64,000 nt of DNA from Penium margaritaceum (taxonomy: Eukaryota; Streptophyta; Zygnematophyceae; Desmidiales; Peniaceae), in assembly GCA_023375785.1 (NCBI GenBank), contig SZWC01004972.1, positions 79,434-143,433 on the forward strand, read 5' to 3'. Below are positions 45,753 through 56,588 of the stretch, in pieces. Under the pieces are notes generated by a model. That model was not told the DNA's origin. It saw nothing but the letters and a program-made list of their open reading frames with translations, and did not search any database. Position 1 is the first letter of the stretch. Each line of letters begins with the position of its first letter. The position numbers and the translations under genes were made by a program.

Positions 45753-46417
45753 TGTCATTGCGCTGGATAGCAACGGTCTAGAAAACGGGCCCCGACATGG
45801 GAGGCCGCCAACCGCTCTTGGTATTGCAGCCAAGATAACATATCACCCTTGAACGAGGGATCCACACTTTAGATTTGTTTGGTTTGCAACCTCACAAAGT
45901 CCGCATGTTGGTCTTTAGTGTCTACCTTTGGTTGGACACTGTGTGAGGAGTCTCAAAGGCAAGAATTGTAAATGGATGCATGCAAGGTATAGGCTTTTAT
46001 TCTTGTAGAGCTTTGCTAAAGCTTCTGCTTGTAGTGGCTCCACTGGAGCCAACCTCAACCTACAGTCCTACTTGGCGCGTTCTTACACCGCCAAGTGTCA
46101 TCCTCAAGGAAGGCTCTAGTAAGCTTCCTAGAAGCTTCTTTTCCCAGTTTTGGCCACAAAGAAAACTGCGGACGTCGCGGGGATTGAACCCACGACCTCT
46201 CGTTTGAGACTCTATTTGAGACTCCGGTGCCTATTCAACAAAGCCAAAAAGGTATGGTTCCTATGATGAGGCACAGGGGACATACTCATTATGGGCAGTG
46301 CATTCCTGGCCCATCTTAGAACAGACCAAGGGGACATACTCCATAGAGCAGTGCATGCCTTGCCTGTATGTGTAGCTAGCCAGCTAGGCAGTGGACAAGG
46401 TGCATAATATTTCAAGA
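45753..46417 (-). repeat. 5' LTR of element 2
   Basis: 665 bp, slightly longer than its partner because of a short local repeat. It is followed by ACAAG at 46418-46422. Confidence 0.92.
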
Positions 46418-46422
46418 ACAAG
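46418..46422. repeat. Target-site duplication of element 2, right copy (ACAAG)
   Basis: Exact repeat of 39998-40002. Confidence 0.85.
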
Positions 46423-46773
46423 CAGCAGCCATATATGTTGCAATTTGTCGATATTCCTATCCTTAACAACCGCAACACTACCATATTGTGGCAGCTACCA
46501 CAACTAGAGTTTATCCACAGGTGCATCCACACTAAAGGTCACTACTCAGGCTGTGCTCTAGCATAGCTGGTGGCAGCAGCCTCCTTCATTGAACTCATCC
46601 ACTACTCTCCTCTACTCTTTGCAACTTCCTGCCTTCCAGGTCACTTTATCCTTTTGCTGGGCTAACTACTGGTCACTAGCAAACCTTACAGTTGCTAAAA
46701 AACTTTGCAATCCCTCAGCATTCAGTACAACAGGAGTAGAATTTCTGCCTTCCTACAATCCTGGCCTCTCCTG
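46423..46773. other. Unclassified flank between elements 2 and 11
   Basis: About 350 bp continuing the sequence interrupted by element 2. Short frames only; nothing recognised. Confidence 0.4.
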
Positions 46774-47383
46774 TGTTGGAAATGTCTCTCCTCAATAACA
46801 GTTCATGTTCTAGGCCAAACCAATTTGGCAAACGACTCTTGGTCTCCTGAACGTTGGACTGACCGTCAAGCTATACCCTAATGAAGTGTTAGGTGTCACC
46901 TGCATCTGGCTCACAAAACAAAGCTGTTATCTTGCTAATTCTCCTGTTCAGCCTTGTATACACGGAGGATGTTAATTTCCCCCAAGTTAACCCAAAACAG
47001 TTCTTTCCATCCTTTTCACCTTTGGCTCTACAACCCTCACTGCCGTATCTCTCCTTGTCCATTCCTCCCTTGCTCATTATTTTCCGTCCTATCTCAGCTC
47101 TTCATCTTGTATTCCTTTGCTCCATCAATTGGCTCTTCCTCTCCACTCTACTCCCAGAAACACATGTGTTCTGCTCATCTCCAACAGTCTCTTTGAGTGC
47201 CCTCTTATAATTCAATATGGCTGCTCTACCTCATCCCTCGTATCTGCAACCACCTCTTTTCCAGCTAACTCGTTGTGCACATATTCATCCCTTTGCTTCA
47301 TTCATGCTCTTGTGCTTCCGTACTCCCCACTTTTTCTATCTTCCTGTGGTGTCACTCGCTCCACTCATCCACTTCTTCTGAGA
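46774..47383 (+). repeat. 5' LTR of element 11
   Basis: It starts TGTTGGAAATG and is aligned with the element 10 LTRs through the GTGTCACCTG, GAGGATGTT-ATTTCC and TTAACCCAAAACAGT blocks. Its right end is fixed by the primer-binding site. Confidence 0.7.
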
Positions 47384-47395
47384 TGGTATCAGAGC
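47384..47395 (+). other. Primer-binding site of element 11
   Basis: TGGTATCAGAGC, exact complement of the initiator tRNA 3' end. Confidence 0.85.
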
Positions 47396-48299
47396 TTGAG
47401 GACACATAACATGGTGCCTCGTGACCAAGTCGTTGTGTCCTTGTGTCCATCAGCGTCATCTTCTGTTAGCACCTCCTCAGCTTCAGTCTATGGCCAATGT
47501 CCTGCCTACGTCATCTTTGCTACCTTTGGCTTTGCTTTCATAGCTGCTGCATTAACTAAGAGATGCCGGTTGTCCCTATACTCATTCGTCTACACGTGGT
47601 GGTTCAAGGTCTCTAGTCTTGTCCCTATCTCGCCTGCTCCTTCTCTTGGTTCATGAGCAGCTGACGTCAGCAGCATTGTTGCATCTTGCTCCTAAATATT
47701 TGGCTACACTCATCACCGTGACCGAGCCATGTGCCCAAGAAAATCCCGCGGTAACCTCTGGCTTCATCCGTTGCCAACAGCTGCCAATAACATTTGAGCA
47801 GCTCTCTGCCAAAATCCTTCAATGAAGCATCTTGCCGCTTTCCCTTCATTCTCTCTTCTCTCTTCATCGACACACATTCCGACCTCTAATTCCCTCCTCT
47901 GCAGATTGAGCATCCTCTGCTTCTCATGCGCAGCTCCTGCCAGACATCGTGACCTTGTATCAATGTCACTCCTCTGTTGCCGCCTCGACCTCCCACAGCA
48001 CCAGACCTTTTCCCCATCAAAATGCCTCATCTAATCTGATCTGCTCCATCTCCATCAACATCATTGCCGCCATCTTATGTGCCTCCTCTCCCCATCATCA
48101 TCTTGAGCCACTCTCTTACGCCATCCCTCTGTCTCAAAGTTCCTTTGCCTCCACCTCCTCCTACAGCTTCATATGGTTCATCTTTCATCTCCTCCGTCAA
48201 TCATCACATGAATTCTTCATCCTCTTCAGAATCATGCTCATCATTAGTTCCTCATGAGCTCATCTGCTGCTATCGTGATGGATATGAGGATGCCACAAA

Positions 48300-48500
48300 G
48301 TGACAAGAATAGGTTAGTCAATAAAAATAATCTGACACTACAGCTGCATGGAGAATGTTTCACAGGTTCTAATTCAAATCACAAAACTGAATTTTGAGCT
48401 CGTTTGAGTGAAACATGGGTTTCCACAGTTTGGAAATCATGTTTCGGGTTCAAGTAGTGACTTGAGCACATTCAACCCACATGGAGACCAGGACGGCAAG
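48300..48500 (+). repeat. R3 repeat fragment, copy 2
   Basis: Matches about 2980-3120 through AAAAATAATCTG, CTCGTTTGAGTGAAA and GGTTCAAGTAGTGACTTGAGCAC. The 3' half of R3 with its TATA-like motif is not recognisable here. Confidence 0.55.
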
Positions 48501-49626
48501 AACTGAAATTCAGTTGAACATGTTTGCCCCTTGTACGGTGCTGTAGGATGGATCAGGAATGATCTGCCCCTTGTGGAGGTATGACCCCTGGAACAATTAT
48601 AGGGTGAATAAACTATGCTCTGTCTCATATGAGATATTGTTAGGAAATCTTTGTGGTGCAGTCCTGACTGTGTTTGACCTGTCCCTTGTGGTTCACGAGA
48701 TTGAGCGTGAACTTTTTGGTCGCCTCATGCTATGTGAGCAGTGATTTAGAGACAGTCAGTTTTGAAAAGGGAATGTTGTAATTTTGCGTTAGTTTTTGTA
48801 CATGGATGTGATCTAACCATACATAGGGCTATTCATGAGCTCTCCAACACACCAAAAAGTGCGCAGTTTGCCCAAGTGCAGCCTGAGTTATGCTTTCCAA
48901 AGCATGGGTTTCACCCATCATAGAAGCGTCTAACGCCTCCATGGTGGGCGCACACCGTGGCGCCTTCCTTCACGTGCGAAGTACCCTTTCCAAGGCACAG
49001 ATCCCTTTGCACGTGATGGAAGAGTCCCTTGCACTGTTTGCACGCACCTCGGCCACTTTTGCGTTGAGTTTGATGATGGGGTGTGACACGGTTTGAAACT
49101 TTTCCCTGAACCTGCAGTCAAAGTTTTGATTGATTCCCTGAGTAACAAACCGAATTGCTGAGTTTCGGACGTCTAGCGAGGGTTTTGGCTAATTCCCTCA
49201 GTAATAACCTGCACTACTGGTTCTGGTGGACCTTATCCACCGGACGCCTCGGCAGTCTTCTGAGGCTAAACACCCAGATGGACATTTGTTACTGGTTCCG
49301 GTCAAATTTTCACCGACAGACAAGTCGCCGGCTCCCAGAGCTGCAGCACACACCCCAACGTTGGAAGTTCATATCTCCATCGTTGCTTGTCCCATTGCGG
49401 TGAAACAATTTCCACCGCATTCCAAAACTCGTCCACTTTCAGGGGTAGTCCAGCATTTTAGGATCTGAGCAATCCTTGAGCTGCTAGACCCAGCTGCAAT
49501 GATTTCCCTCTCTTTGGCGGCTTGTCTGCGCCTCCTGGTGCCACAATTGGGTAAGCGGAGGGGCAATCTCTCAGTAGATATGACCTGTGAGTACACCATG
49601 TGGGTGAATGGTTAAACTTCCCATTT
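48501..49626. other. Unclassified region
   Basis: About 1.1 kb without a recognisable gene. It has short frames on both strands and modest Cys/Ser/Leu-rich composition. Some phrases are LTR-like in flavour, but no second copy was found in the window. Confidence 0.4.
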
Positions 49627-50066
49627 TGTTGATTTGGCCAAGTTTGAGGTCATGCTCTTGATCATCGCCCCATACACATCTTGGTTGTTATGGAAGCTTC
49701 CATGAAAAAAATTCCGTAGCTCCTTGGAAGCTACATGGTTGGTCTGTCACCTTGAAAGGATGTTTATGTGTTGAGCCCACATTGAAAACCTATTGCTGAT
49801 GTGGCAGGGTCAGGCAACTTCATAGAAATGTGCTTTTCAGTCCTAGGACTAGACAAACAGCTATAAAAGGACTTGTATTGCATGCTGATCTCTCTTGCGT
49901 ATTGAGGACTTGAGTTCTCCTTGATATGTAATGTTAAGGCTAAGTGTATGCCTCATTAAGTTCAGGGTGCATGTCACATGCCTGCACAGGAAGAAGGTGT
50001 TAAAGCCTTTGTGAGATTTTTGGTTTATGGCTTCTCTGCCAGAGGTGGTTAGCTGAATTGCTAATG
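49627..50066 (+). repeat. 5' LTR of element 5
   Basis: The right end is fixed by the primer-binding site and by homology to 29456-29640. The left end (TGTTGATTTGG) is inferred only from the terminal bases. Confidence 0.55.
49862..49869 (+). promoter_or_regulatory. TATA box in the element 5 LTR
   Basis: TATAAAAG about 205 bp before the LTR end, a usual promoter position in a copia LTR. Confidence 0.6.
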
Positions 50067-50083
50067 AAGAGTTATGGTCCCAC
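50067..50083 (+). other. Primer-binding site of element 5, half-tRNA type
   Basis: AAGAGTTATGGTCCCAC abuts the LTR end. It is a slightly diverged form of the sites of elements 3 and 8. Confidence 0.65.
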
Positions 50084-50397
50084 ACCCCTAGTTAGCAAAG
50101 TTTCACGCACGCAGCCACTAAGTCACAAGTAGTGATGGCGTCTTTCGTCTCACCCAACTTCTTTGTTTGTAGGTCAACATCAGCAGGAGGTGAATGTGAC
50201 ACATTTGTACCTTTATGTCTTAGGAGTTGACGTCAGCCTACATCAGCCTGCATCAGCCTACATCAGTCTACATCTGCTTGCAGTGGCCAACATGAACAGG
50301 AAAAGCAGTTTCCTCTTATCACAAACAGCCTATACAGGCCTCTAGTACAGGTGCATTGACATAAAAAAACAAGTGCTACAGCTGTAGCAATTGTAGT

Positions 50398-51442
50398 TCT
50401 AGGGATAGCAGGGCCAGGGGAACCAGGGAACCATTCTACCATCCTTAAGTTTGATGGAGAGGGATTTTCTCTTTTGAAGTGGCGGTTTGAAATCATCATG
50501 GATGATAGAGACTTGCCTGTTTATTTTCACAGAGCAATCCCAACACCAAAGGAGGAGGGTTCTGACCTTGTGGCATGGGTCAAGCTCAACAAGAAGGCTC
50601 TTTCCATTCTTGTGTCCCCCGTACAACCTTTATTCCTTTCACACTTTAGCGGTTCTACAGTGGCAGTTGCAGCATACGTGAAACTAGGTAAGGTGTTTCA
50701 GTACTCCTCACTTGGCAGTCTTCTCTTCATTCTAAAGAACCTAATCAACATGAGGCTTTGTTAAGGGGAGGATGTCTCCGCCTTTATGCAGAAGTTTGAG
50801 ATGCTCATGCAACAAGCCACCGACATGGGATGGGACCTGAAATCTGACATGCACGCCATGTTTTCTCTGATGATGCTGCCAGAGAGGTAGGTTCCCATGA
50901 TCACAGTGATCGGAGAGTGGAATGTAGAGCAAGTTTCCTACACCACCATATTGGAGTGCATGCAGAATGAAGCCATACGTAGCGACAGCAGTGAAGCAAA
51001 CATGACTGCCTTTCCCTCACAGAGCAGTGGCACAGTCTACAATACCTCCTCCTCTAGATACAAGGGAAACAACATTACTAGGAACAATGAAAGGGTTCTA
51101 AAGCGCTAAGGAAATTTCCATAACTGTGGAAAGGCTGGGCAGTGGGCTTGGGAGTGCAGGGAAACTAAGAAGGAGGGAGGAGATGGGGATGAATGGAGAG
51201 GGGGAAATGGTGGAAAGGATCCCACAAGCTTGCTGGCTGAGTGTTCCTCTAACAAAGGGAAGGAGATACTCAGGCCAGGAGCTTACAATCTTGATTCAAA
51301 CACAAATGAACACAACACTCACAAGAAGAGAGACTTCATCTCTCTTGCTCCATGCAACAAGAACTCCAGAGTCTCCAACAGCAAGGTTGAGGTAGTAGAG
51401 GAGACTGGTGATAAGCTGGTCACAGTGGGTGTTAATGGTGCG

Positions 51443-51444
<2 letters not shown>
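50398..51444 (+). pseudogene. Gag and protease start of element 5
   Basis: Gag opens with an F-L-KWRFEIIMDDRDLPVYF block, the counterpart of LWKWQFEIVM in element 3. Then come the ALSILVSPVQPLFLSHFSG helical part, a zinc-knuckle remnant near 51115-51160 (HNCGKAGQWAWECRE) and a protease-like NLDSNTNEHNT near 51290. It ends in the CT tract. It is a fossil. Confidence 0.75.
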
Positions 51445-51509
<65 letters not shown>

Positions 51510-51529
51510 GCACACACACAGTGTGTACA

Positions 51530-51595
<66 letters not shown>
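51445..51595. repeat. Compound microsatellite (CT)n(CA)n-(GT)n
   Basis: CT run 51445-51487, CA run about 51487-51520, and GT run about 51531-51595. The CA and GT arms are mutually complementary. Leu-Ser, Thr-His and Cys-Val frames across it are artefacts. Confidence 0.95.
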
Positions 51596-51596
<1 letters not shown>

Positions 51597-51825
51597 AATT
51601 TCTACGTCATTTTCATACGTGACATAGGTTAGGAGAGTTTTGGGCACAGAGGGTCCTGCTGGCTCGCTTTTGGGCTTCAATGGGCCTTTTGCCCCAGTTT
51701 GGTTGATTTGCCGGAGAGCCTCGCTCACCAGCCGATGGGTGGAGCTCGACTAGTCAGCTCCCTGGATTCTTGGGAAAACCAAGGCTAGAGCACTTTATAC
51801 TTGACCATTCAATGTAGTCTTCTCA
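51592..51825 (+). repeat. 5' LTR of element 4
   Basis: 234 bp, TGTGGAATTTC to CTTCTCA. The right end is fixed by the primer-binding site. The left end is inferred because the bases run into the GT microsatellite. Confidence 0.55.
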
Positions 51826-51837
51826 TGGTATCAGAGT
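51826..51837 (+). other. Primer-binding site of element 4
   Basis: TGGTATCAGAGT, complementary to the initiator tRNA 3' end except for the last base. Confidence 0.8.
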
Positions 51838-52247
51838 TGGGCTAGATGTGAAACGGTGGCAGATCAGGTTGGCGCCAAGAGAAATCAGGGATAGCCGAGT
51901 AGCGCGTGATAGTAGATCCGCGCGCCTGCCACAAAAGCAGGCCGCGCAAGGATCTAAGCACGTCAAACACGCTCCCCTAGGCCGCACACCGAGGGTGGAG
52001 GCAGCTGAAGAGATGGGAGCAACCCTAGAGGAGAAAAAGGGCAATGGAGAGCCCAAGAGCCATCCCCGCTCATCAAGGGTGATGGCGGGGTCTCCCGGTT
52101 CAGAGTGTCACTGTGCAGGTCTAGGACAGACAGGTAGGGGTCCTGAGGCCAAGCAAGGCAGTCCTGATTGAGCTTCGGGCTTGCGGCAGAAAACTGGGCC
52201 CAAAGTGGGCCCGGCAAATTGCTGTCAAAAATTCCTTTGGCAGCAAT

Positions 52248-55200
52248 GTGAGAGTGGCAGAGATCATATCACCTGCGTGGCTTCCCTCCGGCTTGAACGG
52301 TGCTATGAGCGCAAGAGCATCTGTGCCAGGAGAGGCCGGTGTCGGCACTGGCACCAGTTCTATGAGGATGACATGGGACGACCTGATCAAGGTCCTGTCC
52401 TACAAGGACTTGACGCCGCTGCTGCTCGGCGTGCGTGACTTCTTGGCATGGAAGGATGTCTCCCTTCCATGGGTGGCAGAGCACGGGCTTGAGGATGACT
52501 ACCTGGCTCTGTGGCCCAATGCCATGGACGCGCAAGTGCTCCTACAAGCAGTGAACGCTCTGGTCCGCGCACTCCCAGAGAATCGGCAGTAATCAATTTG
52601 TTGCTTCCGCTTTGGAGGCAAAGGGGAGGATTCCACCAACCCATGCAGCTGAGAGCCTTGACCCCAGTATGCATGGCAGCACCTGACCATGGAAAAGGAG
52701 GAGCAGGGGGTGGCTCTAGTCATTACCCTGCATGATAAGCTTCACAACCTTTGTCATAAGCCAGGTGCACCAGTTGCCGAGTACTGAGACGCTACCATGG
52801 ACCTTTTCCTGTGCATCCTCGGCCTCCTGCACCATCATCAAGTGGCTGGATCTGGTCCTCTTGCACCTTGGAGAACCATACAAGGATTTCTGATGTGGAC
52901 TACTTTGGAAGCTGAAAGCTGCCAACATCGACAGTACTGACTTGGCCGAGGTGTTCGAGGAGTTATGAAACTACAAAGACATCCCAAAAGGTGAGGCATG
53001 CAAAGATGAGGGTACCACAGTGAGTGTGTTTGTGCATGAGGGAGAAGGCATGTCTCTACCATCATACCAGCACCCTAACGGAGGAGGTCGTGAAGGCCAT
53101 GGAGGTGGATGCTGGGGAAGAAAAGGTGGCGGGGAAAGAAGACGCGGTCTGGGAGCAGAGAACCAGACTTGCAGGTGCTGTGGACAGATAGGTCACTACT
53201 GGCATGCGTGCCCATCCCTTAAATGTATGACACCCTCCATGTAGCATACATACTTAGCAGCGGGTCAGCCACTGATGTCAATCTCTCATCGCAGCCAGCA
53301 TGTGCATCCTCCGGCATGGACAACTCCGGCTGTGAAAGGACCTGGTGCGCCGGCACCCTTTGGGGCTGAAACACCCTGTCCGCTACAGTTGAATTGTCCC
53401 ATGTACCCAATAGCACCAGCTCTATCTCCACCTCTGTACCAGAGGCCCGTCTTTGTGCCCCTATACGTAAAAGCAGCCGCCCCTGTTCTAGCATGGGCGC
53501 AGAGGGTGTATCTGGAGACGACCAAGCCACAGCAGTTGTTAGCAATGCCACCTGGACCAGGTTGGAGTGTTCCCATGGAGCTGCATCCACCTGAGCCGTC
53601 TGCTATTCCTCAGCTGCCAGTTCAGAATTTGGGTCTCACACATATCACAAAATCACATGCATTTCCCATGCATGAATTGCTGTTTGACACCACTGCATCT
53701 CATCATTTGTCCCCGCATCGCCAGCTATCCGTCACGCTGCATGCCACGCCTGATGTTGAGGGTGTTAAGACCGGGTCTAGGGAAGTGCTGTCTTTCAAAG
53801 GTGTGGGAGATGTTGTGCACCAGGCACCAGGTGGGGTGTTGTGCCTGACTGGTGTGTTGTACATGCCTCGGCTGAAAGTCAAGCTGTTGTCCGTGAGGCA
53901 ACTAGAACAACAGGCTAATGTGTCCGCACTATCATCGAAACATCACTGCATGCTTTTTGATGCATCTGATTCTCTTCTGGCAGATGGGCCGTTGCACACT
54001 GACATGTTGTAAGAACTGACCCTCTTCTCCTTTGTCGACTCACAAGTAAAACGATCCCAAGTACACATTGTTACGGGTACTGAAAGTGCACATGGACCTC
54101 ATTAATTGTTGCTTTGCACACATCAACACCAAGGCATTTTATGATCTGCTGAAACACACTCCAACACACGGTCTGCTTCCTAACGACTGCCCACATGGCC
54201 TCAAAGCAAATACTTGTCTTGGGTTTCAGAAAAGAAAGGCGCACAGACAGAGTTTTCCTATATTGTATAGTGTGACAATGAGGCCCTTCGCACTGACACA
54301 TGCAGATATGACAGGACCGTTGCTAGTGCCATAAATTCCGGTATGCATCACTGTACTTCGTGAATTTCACTGATGACTATAGTAATCTTCACTAGGCCTT
54401 TTTGTTGAAAAACAAGGCTGATGGCCAGCGTGCAATTGCTGAACGGATTTTATTGGCTGAAAGACAGACAGTTTGCTCACAACTGAAGTTTCAAACTGAC
54501 AGAGGAGGAGAGTTCCTCATTACAGTGACAATAGATTTGAAAAACAGAGGAGTCAAACATCAGTCAACAGCTCCCTACACTCCACAAAACAATGGAGTGG
54601 CGGAATGCTGGCACATGATCCTTGGTGATGTACTGCACACATTTCTAACTGAATCTGGAACATCCTTTGCATTTTGGGAAAAGGCTCTGAAATGCATCAC
54701 CTGGGTATGCAACCACACTCCACAAGGTCCACTGCCCAATTCAGGAACACCTTGGGAGCAGTGGTTCAAAGAAAAAGCTAATCTGAGGCCTGCCCAGGTG
54801 TGGGGCACAGTGGCCTGTGTCGAGTTTGCACCTCCGCAATGAGAGCAGATACTGACTCTACGCGTTCTTTGGTGAGTCATTGTTGGGGTCTCTCACGCCT
54901 CAAAGGCATGGAGGATTTTGGGACCCCACAGACCATTTTTTTGTCGTAAGTTGAGATTCTTCCTTTCTGGAGCATATGCCCTGCAAGGTGTTCCGTATGC
55001 TGCGTCATGCTCCCTCTCTTTCCTTGCAAGAGCACTACCCAGAGTATGTGATTGTGCCTGTCTTCATGTCCCCGACATCACATGATGCAGGTCGGATGGC
55101 TCGACCCATGCAGGACAATTAGATGGCCACCCCAGTGCCAAAATACTTGTCGTCGTTCACGGAATCTAGTGCCATCCAGGTACCTCCAGGTCTCAGGCAT

Positions 55201-55930
55201 CTGACCTGTCCTGCTGAAACAGAAAGTGCAAGTACACCATCGTCCAGACCAGTGCAACTATCCCTGCGTGATCTGCCCAGAGTTCATTACAAAAACTTTT
55301 AGCACACTGTCAGAATTGCAGCCATGGATCAGACTGCAACTGAACAAATGAAGCTCACTGAAGGAAGGGGACGTCCAGATGCTGAATCAGAGAAGGCAAT
55401 GGCAAATGAACTGAAACCACTGTTGGAACATGAGGTGTACAAGATAATGCCCTTACCACCCGGTCGCAGGACTATTGATGTCAAATGGGTGTTAAAAATC
55501 AAGGGTCTGATTGAGAAGTACAAGGAATGTCTTGTGGCCAATGTTTTCATCAAGTCCCAGGCCAAGACATTACAGATACATATGCGCCTGTGGGCAAGTA
55601 CAGCACCAGCCCCACCTTGCTTGCAGAGGCAGCACTCGAGGACTAGAACATCCATCAACGGGATGTAAAAAATGCTTTTATGAATGGACCACTGGAAGAG
55701 GAACTATATGTATAATAGTTTGAACAATACGAGGATGAAACAGACCGGGTGTGGCTCTTACTGAAAGCCATGTACGGCCTAAAGTGAGTGCCTTGATCTT
55801 GGAACAAAGAGATTCACCGTATCCTGGAGAGCGGTAGGTTCAGACAGAGTCTCTGTGATCCCTTGCTGTTCCTCCGCTGGGACAACGGCCTACCAGTGGC
55901 CCTTCTGGTCTATGTGGATGATCTGCTGAT
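52248..55930 (+). pseudogene. Gag to reverse transcriptase remnants of element 4
   Basis: Gag appears from about 52248 (VLSYKDLTPLLLGVRDFLAW). The zinc knuckle CRCCGQIGHYWHAC (CX2CX4HX4C) is at about 53173-53215. A Pro-rich linker precedes a protease-like LLFDTTASHHLSP near 53680 and VLYMPRLKVKLLSVRQLE near 53855-53910. The integrase zinc region is near 54110-54240. The integrase core follows (ADMTGPLL near 54305; FQTDRGGEFL near 54490; STAPYTPQNNGVAE near 54565), with a long post-core helix. RT begins at about 55320 (KWVLKIK near 55485) and reaches LVYVDDLLIL at 55910-55930, next to the element 3 insertion. Confidence 0.8.
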
Positions 55931-55935
55931 CTTGT
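55931..55935. repeat. Target-site duplication of element 3, left copy (CTTGT)
   Basis: CTTGT directly before the LTR, exact repeat at 61229-61233. Confidence 0.9.
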
Positions 55936-56106
55936 TGTTGAAATAGTGTGCACCTTGTCCACTGCCTAGCTGGCTAGCTACACATACAGACAAGGCATGC
56001 AATGCTCTATGGAGTATGTCCCCTTGGTCTGTTCTGAGATGGGCCAAGAATGCACTGCCCATAATGGGTATGTCCCCTGTGCCTCATCATAGGAACCATA
56101 CCTTTT

Positions 56107-56164
56107 TGGCTTGGTTGATTAGGCACCGGAGTCTCAAACCAGAGGTCGCGGGTTCAAACCCCGC
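56107..56164 (+). promoter_or_regulatory. tRNA-like A-box/B-box module in the element 3 LTR
   Basis: If 56107 is taken as tRNA position 8, the D-stem (GCTT/AGGC), T33 and a perfect five-pair T-stem (GCGGG/CCCGC around TTCAAAC) fall at their standard positions. The A-box-like TGGCTTGGTTG and B-box-like GGTTCAAACCC start 44 nt apart. The anticodon stem is poor and no acceptor stem exists. It is therefore a tRNA-derived module, possibly a Pol III internal promoter, not a tRNA gene. Confidence 0.65.
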
Positions 56165-56339
56165 GACGGCCGCAATTTTCTTTGTGGCCAAAACTGGGAC
56201 AGGAAGCTTCTAGGAAGCTTACTAGAGCCTGCCTTGAGGATGACACTTGGCGGTCTAAGGACGCGCCAAGTAGGAATGTAGGATGAGGTTGGCTCCAGTG
56301 GAACCACTACAAGCAGAAGCTTTAGCAAAGCTCTGCAAG

Positions 56340-56347
56340 TATAAAAG
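56340..56347 (+). promoter_or_regulatory. TATA box in the element 3 LTR
   Basis: TATAAAAG about 240 bp before the LTR end. It is conserved in position in the other LTRs of the family and is the likely Pol II promoter. Confidence 0.7.
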
Positions 56348-56588
56348 CCTGTACCTTGCATGCATCCATTTACAGTTCTTGCCTTTGAGACTCCTCACAG
56401 AGTGTCCAACCAAAGGTAGACACTAAAGACCAACATGCGGACTTCGTGAGGTTGCAAACCAAACGAACCTAAAGTGTGGATCCCTCGTTCGAGGGTGATA
56501 TGTTATCTTGGTTGCAATACCAAGAGCGGTTGGCGGCCTCCCATGTCGGGACCCGTTTTCTAGACCGTTGCTATCCGGCGCATTGACA

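Larger units (their letters stand above)
40003..46417 (-). mobile_element. Element 2: full-length Osser-like Ty1/copia retrotransposon (fossil)
   Basis: Same family and order as element 1, with exact ACAAG duplications. LTRs at 40003-40655 and 45753-46417 differ at about 11% of the 260 bases I compared, so it is old. About ten breaks. The acidic linker region carries an internal tandem repeat of about 360 bp. One stretch (about 42745-43215) is unusually close to element 1 (see findings). Confidence 0.93.
46774..48300 (+). mobile_element. Element 11: LTR and leader of an element 10-like copy (fossil, partial)
   Basis: An LTR (46774-47383) related to the LTRs of element 10 in opposite orientation is followed by a canonical primer-binding site and about 900 bp of leader. 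The leader is rich in CATC/CTCC, the complement of the GATG-rich leader of element 10. No enzyme domain was seen before the R3 fragment at 48300. Several breaks are likely; it is incomplete. Confidence 0.65.
49627..51444 (+). mobile_element. Element 5: Ty1/copia element, 5' part only (fossil)
   Basis: LTR (about 49627-50066) with TATA box, half-tRNA primer-binding site, a 330-bp leader, gag and the first protease motif, on the plus strand. It stops at the compound microsatellite beside element 4. Its leader and LTR end are related to the fragment at 29131-29640. Several breaks. Confidence 0.75.
55936..56588 (+). repeat. 5' LTR of element 3
   Basis: 653 bp, TGTTGAAATAG to GCATTGACA. Just beyond it, a second copy of its last 200 bp with the primer site (56602-56820) follows a single N at 56601. 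This looks like an assembly duplication. Confidence 0.95.

Noticed and set aside
51408-51728. Cys-Val, Thr-His and Ser-Leu repeat proteins
   Set aside because: Translations of the CT/CA/GT microsatellite.
56100-56171. True tRNA gene in the LTR
   Set aside because: D-stem, T-stem and box spacing fit, but there is no acceptor stem and the anticodon stem is poor. It recurs in every LTR of the family, so it is a tRNA-derived module.
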